This document shows, piece by piece, positions 8,667 through 18,180 of a DNA stretch of 64,000 nt. The translations under genes were made by a program, and so were the position numbers. Source of the stretch: Bifidobacterium sp. (GTDB taxonomy: Bacteria; Actinomycetota; Actinomycetes; Actinomycetales; Bifidobacteriaceae); NCBI RefSeq assembly GCF_022647885.1, contig NZ_JALCLM010000001.1, forward strand, positions 2,216,610-2,280,609, in the 5' to 3' direction. The notes under the pieces were generated by a model. The model saw nothing but the letters and a program-made list of their open reading frames with translations, ran no database searches and was not told the origin of the DNA. The first letter of the stretch is position 1, and the number at the start of each line of letters is the position of its first letter.

Positions 8667-10235
8667 TTATAAGTTGTTTTGCAAGCTGCGCAGTCTTGCG
8701 AGTGTCACAGGTTTACCGATAATCTCCATAGATTCAAACAACGGTGGCGAAACACGCCGACCTGAAACTGCTACACGAATAGGTCCAAATGCGAGTCTTG
8801 GCTTATATCCACCCTCCTCAACCAGAACCTTGCTCAGCAGCTCATGGAGTGCATCTGTGTGCCATTCGCCTTCTGGGACCTCTTCCAATGTAGCAACGGC
8901 CTTCTCAAGCACCTCACCTGCAGTTGCCTTAAGCTGTTTGCGCGCATCAGCTTCGGGCTCCAGATATTCTGCTGTGCTCAACAAACTCCCAGCCATGCCT
9001 GCAACCTCACTTAGCAGACGCACACGCGGCTGAATTAACGGCGCAGCTGCTTGCAAAATGTTGCGCTCACGGTCCGTCAATGCATCCCATGAGTCTGCAG
9101 AAACCACACCGTCACGATGCAGGTATGGAATTGCGCGACCTAAGAAATCATCAGGCTCTAGCATGCGAATATGTTCAGCATTGATGGCTATAGCCTTATC
9201 AATATCAAAGTGTGCAGGATTAGCTTTAACGTCGCGTATATCGAAGTGCTCAGCTAACTCCTTCATACTAAACACATCGCGGTCAGGCCCAATTGACCAT
9301 CCCAGCAGAGCGAGGTAGTTCAACAATCCTTCAGGAATAAAACCGTGCTCTCGATGAAGGAAGAGGTTGGACTCCGGATCTCTCTTCGAAAGTTTCTTCT
9401 TGCCTTCGCCCATGACATAGGGCATATGGCCAAAGAGCGGCATCTCCTGAGCAATGCCGAGCTCAATCAACGCACGGTAGAGCACAATCTGTCTGGGAGT
9501 AGAACTCAACAAATCTTCACCGCGTAGCACTACATTAATGCGCATCATAGCGTCATCAACCGGATTAGTTAGTGTGTAGAGTGGATCACCATTGGGCCTG
9601 ACTATGACATAGTCAGGTACTGAACCTGCCTTAAAAACAATTTCTCCGCGGATAAGATCATCGAAGGCTACATCATCCTCTGGCATGCGGATACGAATTG
9701 CTGGCTTTCTTCCCTCGTTACGGAAGGCCTGCTTCTGCTCATCGGTCAATGTCCGGTCATAGCCGTCATATCCGAAGGCTTTGGGACGCCCCGCGGCAAG
9801 GTTACGAGCTTCGATTTCCTCACTGGTTGAGAAAGACTCGTAAGCATAACCTGCGTCAAGCAACTTTGTTGCAACGCTCTTATAAATCTCGGTTCGTTCT
9901 GACTGACGATATGGGCCATCAGGACCGCCAACCTCTATACCCTCATCCCAGTCCAGCCCAAGCCACCGGAGCGCATCGATAATTTGCTCGTAGCTTTCTT
10001 GAGAGTCACGTGCTGCATCAGTATCTTCAATACGAAACACGAAAGTACCCTTGGTATGACGAGCTTCAGCCCAATTGAATAGGGCTGTACGCACCATACC
10101 CACATGAGGTGTTCCGGTCGGCGATGGGCAAAAACGAACACGTACATTACTTGGAAAATCAGTGGTGCTCGACCGGCCTGCCTTAGCATCTGCTGAAACC
10201 GTTATTGAATCTTGTTGAGAAGTCTCTTGGGTCAT
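8667..10235 (-). CDS. gltX: Glutamyl-tRNA synthetase
   Basis: A 522-residue class I aminoacyl-tRNA synthetase that attaches glutamate to tRNA in the cytoplasm. The HIGH-region [19 protein letters not shown] is at about 37-55 and the KMSKS-type loop [10 protein letters not shown] is near 280; the rest matches the GltX anticodon-binding helical domain. The ATG at 10235 ([10 protein letters not shown]) is preferred over the GTG at 10271 because AGGGG lies four bases upstream and the extension has no family similarity. It reads straight into tRNA-Glu and tRNA-Gln, so enzyme and substrates are neighbours, as in other actinobacteria. Whether it also charges tRNA-Gln, for later amidation by GatCAB, cannot be told here. 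Confidence 0.97.
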   Translation of the reverse strand: MTQETSQQDSITVSADAKAGRSSTTDFPSNVRVRFCPSPTGTPHVGMVRTALFNWAEARHTKGTFVFRIEDTDAARDSQESYEQIIDALRWLGLDWDEGIEVGGPDGPYRQSERTEIYKSVATKLLDAGYAYESFSTSEEIEARNLAAGRPKAFGYDGYDRTLTDEQKQAFRNEGRKPAIRIRMPEDDVAFDDLIRGEIVFKAGSVPDYVIVRPNGDPLYTLTNPVDDAMMRINVVLRGEDLLSSTPRQIVLYRALIELGIAQEMPLFGHMPYVMGEGKKKLSKRDPESNLFLHREHGFIPEGLLNYLALLGWSIGPDRDVFSMKELAEHFDIRDVKANPAHFDIDKAIAINAEHIRMLEPDDFLGRAIPYLHRDGVVSADSWDALTDRERNILQAAAPLIQPRVRLLSEVAGMAGSLLSTAEYLEPEADARKQLKATAGEVLEKAVATLEEVPEGEWHTDALHELLSKVLVEEGGYKPRLAFGPIRVAVSGRRVSPPLFESMEIIGKPVTLARLRSLQNNL

Positions 10236-10469
10236 AACCCCTATTGTGCCGCGGCAACGGGACGGCCACACCTACATCACTATTGTTCTTGTGTAATTAG
10301 CGTGCTCGCTGTGCAAATCTACTTGTCAAGCATGCAAGGTTATACCCATATGCTCTTATCGCTAGTGTGTCATGCGCAGAAGAATACCGTTTCCACGGTA
10401 AGCAGTGTACAACCGCACGACAATACATATCTCGCGCACACAAGGAACTGCGGAATTAAGCGTAATCAT

Positions 10470-10584
10470 CGTTTGTGTAGGGATACTGAAATATCAAGGT
10501 CGCAAAATACTTCATGAATGGCGAAATACCGCCATTCATGATTCTGTGGACGGCCCACTGAGATTAAATATCCCTACACAAACG
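10470..10584. mobile_element. Small element with 16-base terminal inverted repeats (copy 1)
   Basis: The ends are perfect inverted repeats: CGTTTGTGTAGGGATA at 10470-10485 and its reverse complement at 10569-10584. Inside is a perfect hairpin (CATGAATGGCG, loop of six, CGCCATTCATG) at 10513-10540. It has no coding capacity. The same end sequence TTTGTGTAGGGA bounds a second element at 22727-22826. This looks like a miniature non-autonomous transposon or a family of intergenic palindromes. No clear target-site duplication was found. Confidence 0.6.
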
Positions 10585-10631
10585 GAGGAACAGACGATAT
10601 TCAGTGCTCAAAGCAGTGTTTGGCATAGCAC

Positions 10632-10670
10632 TACCCACTGTTTCTACCCAGTGTTTCTACCCACTGTTTC
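10632..10670. repeat. Three tandem copies of a 13-mer
   Basis: TACCCACTGTTTC occurs at 10632-10644, 10645-10657 (one base changed) and 10658-10670, directly abutting. The array ends 16 bases beyond the nrdG stop. Confidence 0.85.
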
Positions 10671-10686
10671 AAGTGAAAATCAGTTC

Positions 10687-11400
10687 CTAAGCCTTTTGCT
10701 CTTCGTCGCGATCTTTACCATATAGTTCAGGTATGAATCGCTCTTGATCGTGCAATTTTGCCCAAATGACTGGGCTACCCGCTTCAACAGATTTCGGCAC
10801 ATCAATAACACGCTGATTTGACGAACCTCTAAATTGAAGCAAACTATTCTTCTCAGATTCCAAGAATCGTCCATCCACCAAGACATCAACCATAGAGAGC
10901 AACTCGGCCTTATCTGGCGTTTCACCCTGTCTCATCAACTCTTCCCAGGTGTAGCCAGTCCAGCACCAGATGTCTTTGCTATGCCCAAAACGCTCACGAA
11001 TTTTATGCAGCAACGGGTTCAACATTGGCGTGTTCAGCATCGGCTCACCGCCAAGTAGCGTCAGACCTTGCACATAAGGCAATGCCATATCGGCTAATAT
11101 CTGATCCTCAAGTTCAGGCGTATAGGGATGCCCCGAACGAAAATTCCATATAGAAGAATTCCAACAGCCTTCACAGTGAAACGGACATCCACTGACATAG
11201 ATAGAACATCTGATACCTTCACCATCAGTGACAACAAAACGCTTGTAATCGGCTACTATTCCTCTGCTGAGCTTTCTACCATCCCACTGACCTGCCTTAG
11301 GATTATTCGTCAATCCGGAAGGCACCCCTGGGCCACGTCCTGGCTCACCGTGTGCGAAATCACGCCGACCAGGGGCGGTTGCAATGAATGATCCACTCAT
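10687..11400 (-). CDS. nrdG: Anaerobic ribonucleotide reductase activating protein
   Basis: A 237-residue radical-SAM enzyme that places the glycyl radical on NrdD. The cluster motif CPFHCEGC has Cys 72, 76 and 79 in the NrdG spacing C-x3-C-x2-C and is followed by WNSSIWNFRSG. LLGGEPMLN further on is the usual glycine-rich SAM-contacting segment. The N-terminal 45 residues (MSGSFIATAPGRRDFAHGEP onward) are an extension often seen in bifidobacterial-type NrdG. It is transcribed after nrdD with a 24-base gap, so the two form an operon. The enzyme is oxygen-sensitive and implies growth without air. Confidence 0.96.
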   Translation of the reverse strand: MSGSFIATAPGRRDFAHGEPGRGPGVPSGLTNNPKAGQWDGRKLSRGIVADYKRFVVTDGEGIRCSIYVSGCPFHCEGCWNSSIWNFRSGHPYTPELEDQILADMALPYVQGLTLLGGEPMLNTPMLNPLLHKIRERFGHSKDIWCWTGYTWEELMRQGETPDKAELLSMVDVLVDGRFLESEKNSLLQFRGSSNQRVIDVPKSVEAGSPVIWAKLHDQERFIPELYGKDRDEEQKA

Positions 11401-11424
11401 CGCGTCCCACCCCCAATCTCAATA

Positions 11425-13839
11425 TCACTTGGCGTCATCCCACCATTCCTTGGTGGAACCATCTTTGAGTACCACATGGCCCGTTTCACCCGCCATATGC
11501 TTGACGCGATGAGCAATCTCCTCATGACGCCCGTGAACCATCGGACGCTGCACAGGATTACCAAGATAACCACATGTGCGCTTAGTTACATTGCACTTGG
11601 CTGGGTCACTGTTACCACATTCAGGGCACTTAAATCCTTCTTCAGTGGGCTCGAAATCACCCTCAAAACCACATTCAAAGCAATGATCTATAGGAGTATT
11701 GGTACCGAGATAACCAATACCAATGCCGTAAGCAAAATCCCAGACAGCTTCTAGTGCTTTCGGATTCTGTTGCAGCGTTGGGAATTCACAATAGTTGATG
11801 AACCCACCACTAGCAAGATATGGGAAGTCACGTTCATAACTCAGCTTCTCCATCGGAGTAGGACGCAGCCAGACTGGATAGTGGAAGCTATTGGTGTAGA
11901 AGTCATGATCAGTCACACCCTCCACTGATCCAAACTTCTCCTTATCCATGCGAGCAAAGCGGTCAGTAAGGCTCTCAGCAGGAGTGGAGTATACGGAATA
12001 GTGGTAGCGCTCGGTCTTAGCCCATTGTGCACAGAGCTGGTTCATTCTGCGTACAATGCTCAACGCAAATTCTTTACCCTCCTCATCCCAGGAGTGATCC
12101 TTCATCCAGTCCTTGCCAAAGAACACGGCAGTGGCTTCGTAAAGACCGATATAGCCCAAAGAAATCGTCGATCGTTCATCGCGGAAAAGTGAATCCACTT
12201 TTTCACTTGCCTCAAGGCGGCCGAATGCACCGTACTGGAATAACGTCGGAGCATTAATAGGTGTTGCCTGCTTGCAGCGCATAATTCTAAACTGCATAGC
12301 GTGATGTGCCACATCCATGCGCTGATCAAAAATCTTCCAGAAACGATCCTGGTCACCTCGAGATTCCAAGGCGATACGTGGGATATTAACAGTGACAACG
12401 CCGAGATTCATACGACCATCCTCGACATCCTCACCGGTCTTAGGATCAATCCATCCTTGTAAGAAGCTTCTGCAGCCCATAGGAGCCTTGAAAGAACCCG
12501 TGATCTTGACGATGTTGTCATAGAACACCACGTCAGGATACATACGCTTGGTAGCACATTCGAGAGCGAGTTCCTTCAAATCGTAATTCGAATCACCCTC
12601 ATCGGCATTGATGCCATGCTTAATGGTAAACACCAACTTCGGGAAGATAGCAGTATGGCGTTCCTTGCCAAGTCCCCTAATGCGAATCAGCAAAATCGCT
12701 CGCTGAATTTCTCTAGAGAACCACGAGGTCCCTAATCCAAAACCAACCGTAACGAATGGTGTTTGACCATTGCTCACACGATTGGAATTAATCTGATACT
12801 CCATCGTCTGCATTGCATCGTAAATATTCTTACGAGTGAGAATTTTGGCATATTCTTGTCGAATCTGCTCAAGCTCAGGAGCATCGTGGTCAAAAGGCGT
12901 ATCAGCAGGAAGAGCCTCGCGGTTCTCAAAATGCAACCACCCTGGTTCCTTGGCCTTCAGGTTTTCGACACTCTTACGAGCAACCTCAAGAGGAGCATTA
13001 TCAGGAATCACTGCTTCAGCCATATCGAGATTCTTGCGATAATCCAGCATCGCATAAGGCTCAAGCATCTCGTCACACCGATTTACGGTCTGACCGCCAT
13101 ATTGACATCCGGCAATGTCTTTGATGATCTGAGTAATCTGAGTCGAGGCTGTACCAATCGATTTAGGTGAGTCCATCATCGCGTTACCCAGCGCGAATCC
13201 ATGCTTCAACATGTCACCAAAATCAGGTAGCGAGCAATTCGTCATTGGCGTGAATGGCGAATAGTCAGCGTCATGAAAATGGATATCGCCTTTAAGGTGT
13301 GCGTTAGCAACCTCTTTTGGCAACATCGTGAGCGCTGAAGCTTTACTGACTGCACCTGCGAGCAAATCCCGCTGTGTGGCATACACATTGCTGTCTTTGT
13401 TAGCGTTTTCACGCACCAACGATTCATCTCTACTGGTCAGTCGCTTCACTGCCTCGTTAACATCAGTAGCTTTTGCACGATCAATATCACGGCTCAGCCG
13501 GTAGGTCGTGTAGGAACGAGCAATCTCATAATGATGACCGTTAATTAATGCATGCTCGACCAGGTTTTGGATATCTTCAATTTTGACGGGCTTGGTGTAT
13601 CTATCACGCACCTCACCTTCAACCTGCTCAGCAATAGCATGAATGGTTTGGCTTTCCTGAGGACCAACTTCTTCGCCGGAATCCTGATATGCCGATTCGA
13701 CGGCGCTAACGATGTTGACGGGGTCGAAATCTACAATCCTTCCGTCCCTTTTTTCAACGAGAATCCCACCAGCCCTTTTGCCGGTTTCAACATTCTCTTC
13801 AACGACGCTTGCGTCGTTATCTAGCAGCTGACTCTCCAT
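11425..13839 (-). CDS. nrdD: Anaerobic (class III) ribonucleoside-triphosphate reductase
   Basis: An 804-residue enzyme that reduces ribonucleoside triphosphates to deoxy forms for DNA synthesis under anaerobic conditions. The N-terminus carries an ATP-cone regulatory domain (KRDGRIVDFDPVNIVSAVES). The C-terminus carries the zinc site CFECGFEG...CPECGNSDPAKC and the glycyl-radical segment KRTCGYLGNP near residue 757. The ATG at 13839 (MESQLLDND) was chosen because a purine-rich GGTGGAAGAG lies upstream; the frame opens 18 bases earlier. It is co-transcribed with nrdG. Two NrdR-like boxes lie 75-120 bases upstream, so control by NrdR and dNTP level is likely. Confidence 0.97.
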   Translation of the reverse strand: MESQLLDNDASVVEENVETGKRAGGILVEKRDGRIVDFDPVNIVSAVESAYQDSGEEVGPQESQTIHAIAEQVEGEVRDRYTKPVKIEDIQNLVEHALINGHHYEIARSYTTYRLSRDIDRAKATDVNEAVKRLTSRDESLVRENANKDSNVYATQRDLLAGAVSKASALTMLPKEVANAHLKGDIHFHDADYSPFTPMTNCSLPDFGDMLKHGFALGNAMMDSPKSIGTASTQITQIIKDIAGCQYGGQTVNRCDEMLEPYAMLDYRKNLDMAEAVIPDNAPLEVARKSVENLKAKEPGWLHFENREALPADTPFDHDAPELEQIRQEYAKILTRKNIYDAMQTMEYQINSNRVSNGQTPFVTVGFGLGTSWFSREIQRAILLIRIRGLGKERHTAIFPKLVFTIKHGINADEGDSNYDLKELALECATKRMYPDVVFYDNIVKITGSFKAPMGCRSFLQGWIDPKTGEDVEDGRMNLGVVTVNIPRIALESRGDQDRFWKIFDQRMDVAHHAMQFRIMRCKQATPINAPTLFQYGAFGRLEASEKVDSLFRDERSTISLGYIGLYEATAVFFGKDWMKDHSWDEEGKEFALSIVRRMNQLCAQWAKTERYHYSVYSTPAESLTDRFARMDKEKFGSVEGVTDHDFYTNSFHYPVWLRPTPMEKLSYERDFPYLASGGFINYCEFPTLQQNPKALEAVWDFAYGIGIGYLGTNTPIDHCFECGFEGDFEPTEEGFKCPECGNSDPAKCNVTKRTCGYLGNPVQRPMVHGRHEEIAHRVKHMAGETGHVVLKDGSTKEWWDDAK

Positions 13840-13912
13840 AAATCTCTTCCACCTCACACTGACGGAATTACACGTCTGTCATTTATCCAACAAGTCATAC
13901 GATACACCAGAA

Positions 13913-13959
13913 TCACCATATCTAGGGTTATATGGATAAATCATCACCATATGTAGGGT
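13913..13959 (-). promoter_or_regulatory. Tandem NrdR-box-like sites upstream of nrdDG
   Basis: TCACCATATCTAGGGT at 13913-13928 and TCACCATATGTAGGGT at 13944-13959 are 15/16 identical and start 31 bases apart, about three helical turns. They fit the known NrdR box acaCwAtATaTwGtgt at most core positions and show the usual paired spacing. Confidence 0.65.
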
Positions 13960-14116
13960 TTTGCCGAAAAAATCTAGATTCGTTGAAATCTACAAGAGCA
14001 TCGAAACCGCGTCATCAAGCGCTTTCCAGCCAGCCCAAATGAGGACACGCCGAGCAACAAACAGCCACGCCGATGGAGCTTAGCAAATTTCGACTCCACA
14101 GCTGTTTTTTCTAAAA

Positions 14117-14851
14117 CTATAAAGGTTTACGTTGAGTCCAAGGAGCTTTGGAATTGCGCAAACGAAGAGATAACAGAGTGCACAACATAATAACTATGAA
14201 AGCAATAACTAGCACGAGCCAGTACTGGGCAAAACGAATAAGTACCGTGCCAACGATGGCTCCGATGAACATACTCGCTATAGATGCCGATCTGCGCCCT
14301 AACTGCGCACGTCCGGAACCAGTCTTACTGAGATCTGAAGCTATGCCCGTCATAGTTAATGTCAGCACAGTAGTTGTCATATCGGGAACGCGCAGTGCTC
14401 GTACCGTAGAATTCTGTAAGCCGAAGGATATTGCGAGTAAAACCGTCAACGCTTCCATCGTATAGGTCTGATTAATCGGCAGTACTACCGAAACGATCAG
14501 TGCCACCGCTACAACAGCATCCTGCAACAACAGTGATGCCAGCAAATGTCTGCCTCGATGTCTGCCAAATGCTTTGATCAGTAAGCCTCCAGAGGCGGCC
14601 GCTAGCAAAAATGGCACTAATGCGAAGATATAGGATTTCCAATAAAATCCTGGTGCCCCTCCCAGCGCAAAGCCAAGGAACATAAGGCTACCGGTGATAT
14701 TAGCTACGAACACTCTACCGAGTAGCAAATAGCTGAAGGCATCTACCATGCCTGTTACAAAAGTCAGCATGGTCAACAACAACGGTAAAGGACCGTCTTT
14801 CTCGTCCCTGGACACCACGGTGCGATACACATTACCGACTTTATTGATCAC
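14117..14851 (-). CDS. DUF1275 (YoaK-like) membrane protein
   Basis: About 244 residues with six or so membrane segments. The family pattern is clear: LLTMLTFVTGMVDAFSYLLL, then GRVFVANITGSLMFLGFALG, later ISFGLQNSTVRALRVPDMTT and TLTMTGIASDL. DUF1275 proteins are integral membrane proteins of unknown function, sometimes linked to stress or ion handling. The GTG at 14851 is chosen because GGGGGTAGG lies just upstream; the frame could open at 14965, but the extra 38 residues look non-family. It has no operon partner and is divergent from the ABC transporter to its right. Confidence 0.85.
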   Translation of the reverse strand: MINKVGNVYRTVVSRDEKDGPLPLLLTMLTFVTGMVDAFSYLLLGRVFVANITGSLMFLGFALGGAPGFYWKSYIFALVPFLLAAASGGLLIKAFGRHRGRHLLASLLLQDAVVAVALIVSVVLPINQTYTMEALTVLLAISFGLQNSTVRALRVPDMTTTVLTLTMTGIASDLSKTGSGRAQLGRRSASIASMFIGAIVGTVLIRFAQYWLVLVIAFIVIMLCTLLSLRLRNSKAPWTQRKPL

Positions 14852-15154
14852 ACCTACCCCCACTTTGCAGACAACACCAACAATCTCCAACAATACGTGA
14901 ACCCCTTCACAGCACTTAACGTTCATGTGACATGTAGCACCAGTGGAGTCTTCAGTCAGATGCACGCATATAATAGCTATGTTCGCGCGGTTGGTGGCAG
15001 CAGCCGTGCCAAGGTCTATCAGTACCCATAGCGACTTAAAGCGAATCTTTAAGTCCGATGCGGTCTGGTGCGTCGCGCGGGCTCATCACCTTCCCGTAGT
15101 CGACCACCTCTCCGCAGATGCGCATAACAGCGCAGAAGGCAAGGTGAAGAAGAG
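14852..15154. other. Divergent intergenic region
   Basis: About 300 bases between the DUF1275 gene and the ABC binding-protein gene; both promoters should lie here. I looked for a thiamine pyrophosphate riboswitch in front of the binding protein and did not find its conserved CTGAGA or ACC...GAACCTGA blocks. Nothing else was recognised. Confidence 0.45.
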
Positions 15155-16222
15155 TTGGGAAAGCACACACAAGGTGCCCGCCGTATAGGTAGGGCAGTCG
15201 CAGCACTGTGCGGTTTATCACTCATAGCTGCTGCCACAGCTTGTTCAAGCACAAATTCAACTAGCGGCAGCGATAATCCAACAATCTCGTTCATGCTGGA
15301 TTGGACGCCAAATACCAACCACGTCGGCATATATGCAGCTGAAGCTCTGGGATATTACAAAGATGCAGGTGTGAACGTCCAGATATTGCCAACAGCCCAG
15401 GCCGGGGCAGAAAGCTCTGTCGAAAATAAGGTAGCTGACATCGGCTTTACTACCTTAAGTAATGTAGCGGCTTTCAATGCTCAGGGTGGATCGCTCCGCT
15501 ACGTATTTGACCTAACCCAAAAGCCTGTTGCACGTTGGTGCTCGTTGGCATCACGAACCGACATTCACACGCCAAAAGATTTTGATGGCAAAACCTTTGT
15601 TAGTTTCGGATCAGCTGAGCAAACAGCCGTAGTACGGCAGATGATTAAATCAGCAGGCGGCACCGGTGACTTCCAGACCGCAACTGCCGGTACCAACACT
15701 TTCCAAACATTAAGCAGCGGGAAAGGAGATTTTGGCGGCTTCTATGTAACATGGGAGAATGTCGAAAGCGAGTTACACGGCCCTGCTCTCAATTGTTTTG
15801 TTGCCTCTGATTGGGGTGTCCCTGGCAATCCAGATCAGCTCGGTTTCGCTGTGAATTCTTCATGGTTAAAGGATTCTAACAATCAACAGTCTTTACGATC
15901 CTTTATGTCAGCAACCCTCAAAGGTTATGATTATGCACTTTCTCACCCTGATGCTGCAGCTCAACTACTGGTGAAACAGGCTAAGGAAGCAAATCTAGAT
16001 GCCACACTCGCGAAAACTTCGATGGAGGATATCGTTAAAGGTGGCTATTGGACGAACTCGCCGAATGGAACAGCTATATCTGGAAAGCTGAATATGCAGG
16101 AAAGTCAGGACTACCTTGATTTCCAGCAATCTGCTGGAACATACACTGATGCCTCAGGAAAGAAGGCAGCCAAAGCTCCGCAAGTCTCTGAACTAGCAAC
16201 CAACAGTTACGTGCAACGGTAA
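15155..16222 (+). CDS. ABC transporter substrate-binding lipoprotein, NMT1/ThiY type
   Basis: A 355-residue extracytoplasmic binding protein. A basic N-terminus and hydrophobic run end in AAATAC-SS, a lipobox with Cys near residue 30, so it is a membrane-tethered lipoprotein. The mature part starts with FMLDWTPNTNHVGIYAAEAL, the hallmark of NMT1/THI5-like domains that bind hydroxymethylpyrimidine or related thiamine precursors. The start is a TTG preceded by AAGGTGAAGAAG. The stop overlaps the permease start by one base (TAATG), so the two are translationally coupled. No ATPase gene follows. The ligand is inferred from the family and could be another small aromatic compound. Confidence 0.85.
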   Translation: MGKHTQGARRIGRAVAALCGLSLIAAATACSSTNSTSGSDNPTISFMLDWTPNTNHVGIYAAEALGYYKDAGVNVQILPTAQAGAESSVENKVADIGFTTLSNVAAFNAQGGSLRYVFDLTQKPVARWCSLASRTDIHTPKDFDGKTFVSFGSAEQTAVVRQMIKSAGGTGDFQTATAGTNTFQTLSSGKGDFGGFYVTWENVESELHGPALNCFVASDWGVPGNPDQLGFAVNSSWLKDSNNQQSLRSFMSATLKGYDYALSHPDAAAQLLVKQAKEANLDATLAKTSMEDIVKGGYWTNSPNGTAISGKLNMQESQDYLDFQQSAGTYTDASGKKAAKAPQVSELATNSYVQR

Positions 16223-17037
16223 TGTACTCCCACAGTTCAAGCGGTCCACACACTGCTTCAGCGCCGCAACAACGCTCTACTCATCAATCTGTGCGTCGAG
16301 TAGTACCAGCGACACTATTATTGCTGGTACTACTCGTGCTCTGGGAAGTATATGTACGATGTTCTGGAATTTCCCCGCGCACCGTACCAGCGCCAAGTGC
16401 AATTTTTACTGCAACAGTTGATACTTTCCCTGAACTGATTACTGCTAGCGCTATCACAGCATATGAGGGCATAGCAGGTTTTGCTGTCGCGGTATTGCTT
16501 GGCATTGGATTAGGCCTAGGCATGTATATGTGGAGATCAATTCAGGATAGTATCTACCCAATCCTCGCCGCAGCTCAGACAATCCCCTTGATTACTATCG
16601 CACCACTATTCATCATTTGGTTTGGTTTCGAGCCTATAGGCAAAGTAGTTATCACCGCTATATTCGCAACATTCCCTATAGCTATTCAAACTTTTCGGGG
16701 CTGTAAGGCTGTTCCACAATTCTTTGCAGATGTTGCATTGACATGTGGTGCTACCAGAGCATGGACCCTATGGCATGTAACCCTGCGCGTCGCCGCACCA
16801 CAAATTTTTACTGGTTTACGCGTTAGTGCCGCATATGTATTTGCAACTGCAGCCACGGCCGAATACCTAGGTGCGCGTAACGGTTTGGGCATCTGGTTAC
16901 AGGCAGCTTTCAACTCCTTCCGTACACCCCTTATCTTTTCTGCCACGGCGGTCATTGTTATACTCACTGGGCTACTGCTTGGATTCATCAGCTTGTGTGA
17001 GTGGCTGTTGATAGGGTTTGACGATACGAAGGAATGA
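16222..17037 (+). CDS. ABC transporter permease, SsuC/ThiX type
   Basis: A 271-residue integral membrane permease with about six hydrophobic segments. The pattern near residue 100-130, PILAAAQTIPLITIAPLF then IWFGFEPIGKVVI, and the EAA-like loop AVPQFFADVALTCGATRAWT match the nitrate/sulfonate/thiamine-precursor import class. Its start overlaps the stop of the binding-protein gene, so they work as one importer. The ATP-binding subunit is missing from this locus and must be supplied from elsewhere. A gap of about 180 bases separates it from the DUF805 gene. Confidence 0.88.
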   Translation: MYSHSSSGPHTASAPQQRSTHQSVRRVVPATLLLLVLLVLWEVYVRCSGISPRTVPAPSAIFTATVDTFPELITASAITAYEGIAGFAVAVLLGIGLGLGMYMWRSIQDSIYPILAAAQTIPLITIAPLFIIWFGFEPIGKVVITAIFATFPIAIQTFRGCKAVPQFFADVALTCGATRAWTLWHVTLRVAAPQIFTGLRVSAAYVFATAATAEYLGARNGLGIWLQAAFNSFRTPLIFSATAVIVILTGLLLGFISLCEWLLIGFDDTKE

Positions 17038-17223
17038 ATTTCTATCACTCGCTGTACAAACAGTGGGAGCATCTGGTGGTAAGCGCAGGGGAAAGCGAAG
17101 AATTCCGTCATTAATAGTTTTGGCGATACACCTTAGTGAAAGATACGCAAATCAGCTTTTTCTCAACATATGTGTTATCAATGAGGGAAGAGTTAACAGC
17201 GAGAGCAGAATTAGGAGCCATTG

Positions 17224-18084
17224 ATGTCCGAACCCACAAACTCAGGTCGACCAGAACCCCGCGAGGGTTCTCAACAGCAACCAGAATTTGGACAATACGC
17301 GCCAGCTCAAGAGTCGTACACACATCGCTCATCTAGTGATGATCAACCCCAATATGGGCAGCGCATCCCTCAATATGGGCAACAGGGATATCCGCTCGCA
17401 CCACTACCTCAAGTTCCACCGCAGTTTGACACCAACGGCAATGTCTTCGGTCAACAGCCGTCAAGTGATTCACCGTGGTATGGCATCGGATTCGGTCATG
17501 CTATTCAACGATTCTTTACCAAGTACGCCGTTTTTTCTGGTAGAGCTTCGCGTGGCGAAGTCTGGTGGCTCGTGCTATTCAATATTCTCGTCACCATGGC
17601 GCTATCGCCCCTTGGGCTTATCTCCCCGACTGTCAACACCTGGGCCGGATACATCTGGGAGGCCGCAGTCTTCATTCCGTGGTTAGCTGTTGGTGCTCGT
17701 CGCCTACACGATGCGAACATTAGCGGTTGGTGGATCGTGCTACCAAACGCTTTAACGTATGGCGGCTCATTGGCTATGCAATTCTTCGTTTCTGACGATA
17801 TTCAGGAATTTGCAAACTATGTAGTAACCCATAACACGATAGAAGGGTACCCACAAGATATCCAGACAACCCTTGCTTTGGCATCGGTGTTAGTTCTGAT
17901 GACTCTTGCAGGCACCATACTGTGGGTAATCTTCATGTGTCTGAGTAGCAAATCCGCAGGTGCGCGATTCGACAAGATTCAACCATCACAGTTTGGCAAT
18001 AACTCACAGCTTCAGGACCAAACAAGTATGCCGAACAGTTCTACGTATGACCCTCAGCAGCCAAATTTTCATCAGGCTGGATGA
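17224..18084 (+). CDS. DUF805 membrane protein with Gln/Pro-rich cytoplasmic N-terminus
   Basis: A 286-residue protein. The first 80 residues are low-complexity, rich in Gln, Pro, Ser and Tyr (QYGQRIPQYGQQGYPL). Then follows a DUF805 domain with FSGRASRGEVWWLVLFNILV, further membrane helices and the diagnostic GARRLHDANISGWW. The C-terminus is again Gln/Ser-rich. DUF805 proteins are membrane proteins of unknown role, common in bacteria. The ATG at 17224 (MSEPTNSG) is preferred, with GGAG upstream, over the adjacent TTG. A hairpin with TTTT follows the stop. Confidence 0.88.
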   Translation: MSEPTNSGRPEPREGSQQQPEFGQYAPAQESYTHRSSSDDQPQYGQRIPQYGQQGYPLAPLPQVPPQFDTNGNVFGQQPSSDSPWYGIGFGHAIQRFFTKYAVFSGRASRGEVWWLVLFNILVTMALSPLGLISPTVNTWAGYIWEAAVFIPWLAVGARRLHDANISGWWIVLPNALTYGGSLAMQFFVSDDIQEFANYVVTHNTIEGYPQDIQTTLALASVLVLMTLAGTILWVIFMCLSSKSAGARFDKIQPSQFGNNSQLQDQTSMPNSSTYDPQQPNFHQAG

Positions 18085-18136
18085 GCTCAACAGCTTAGCA
18101 ACTAGTACGTTGTTTCTAGGAGCCCCAAACAGATCT

Positions 18137-18171
18137 ACTCACTACGAACTATGTATACATTCATAGTGAGT
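18137..18171 (+). terminator. Terminator after the DUF805 gene
   Basis: Arms ACTCACTACGAA and TTCATAGTGAGT pair with one mismatch and run into TTTT. It lies 53 bases after the stop and just before the end of a convergent gene, so it may serve both directions. Confidence 0.7.
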
Positions 18172-18180
18172 TTTCTGTAG

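Larger units (their letters stand above)
10236..10686. other. Gap between gltX and nrdG
   Basis: About 450 bases without a gene. It holds the inverted-repeat element at 10470-10584 and a triple tandem 13-mer at 10632-10670. The promoter of gltX should lie in 10236-10460; a TTGACA is visible on the minus strand near 10322-10327 but no well-spaced -10 was found. Confidence 0.6.

Noticed and set aside
10632..10670. Possible CRISPR-like repeat array
   Set aside because: The 13-base units abut without spacers and there are only three; no cas gene is nearby.
14966..15154. Possible thiamine pyrophosphate riboswitch before the NMT1-type gene
   Set aside because: The conserved core blocks of the TPP aptamer were not found on the plus strand.
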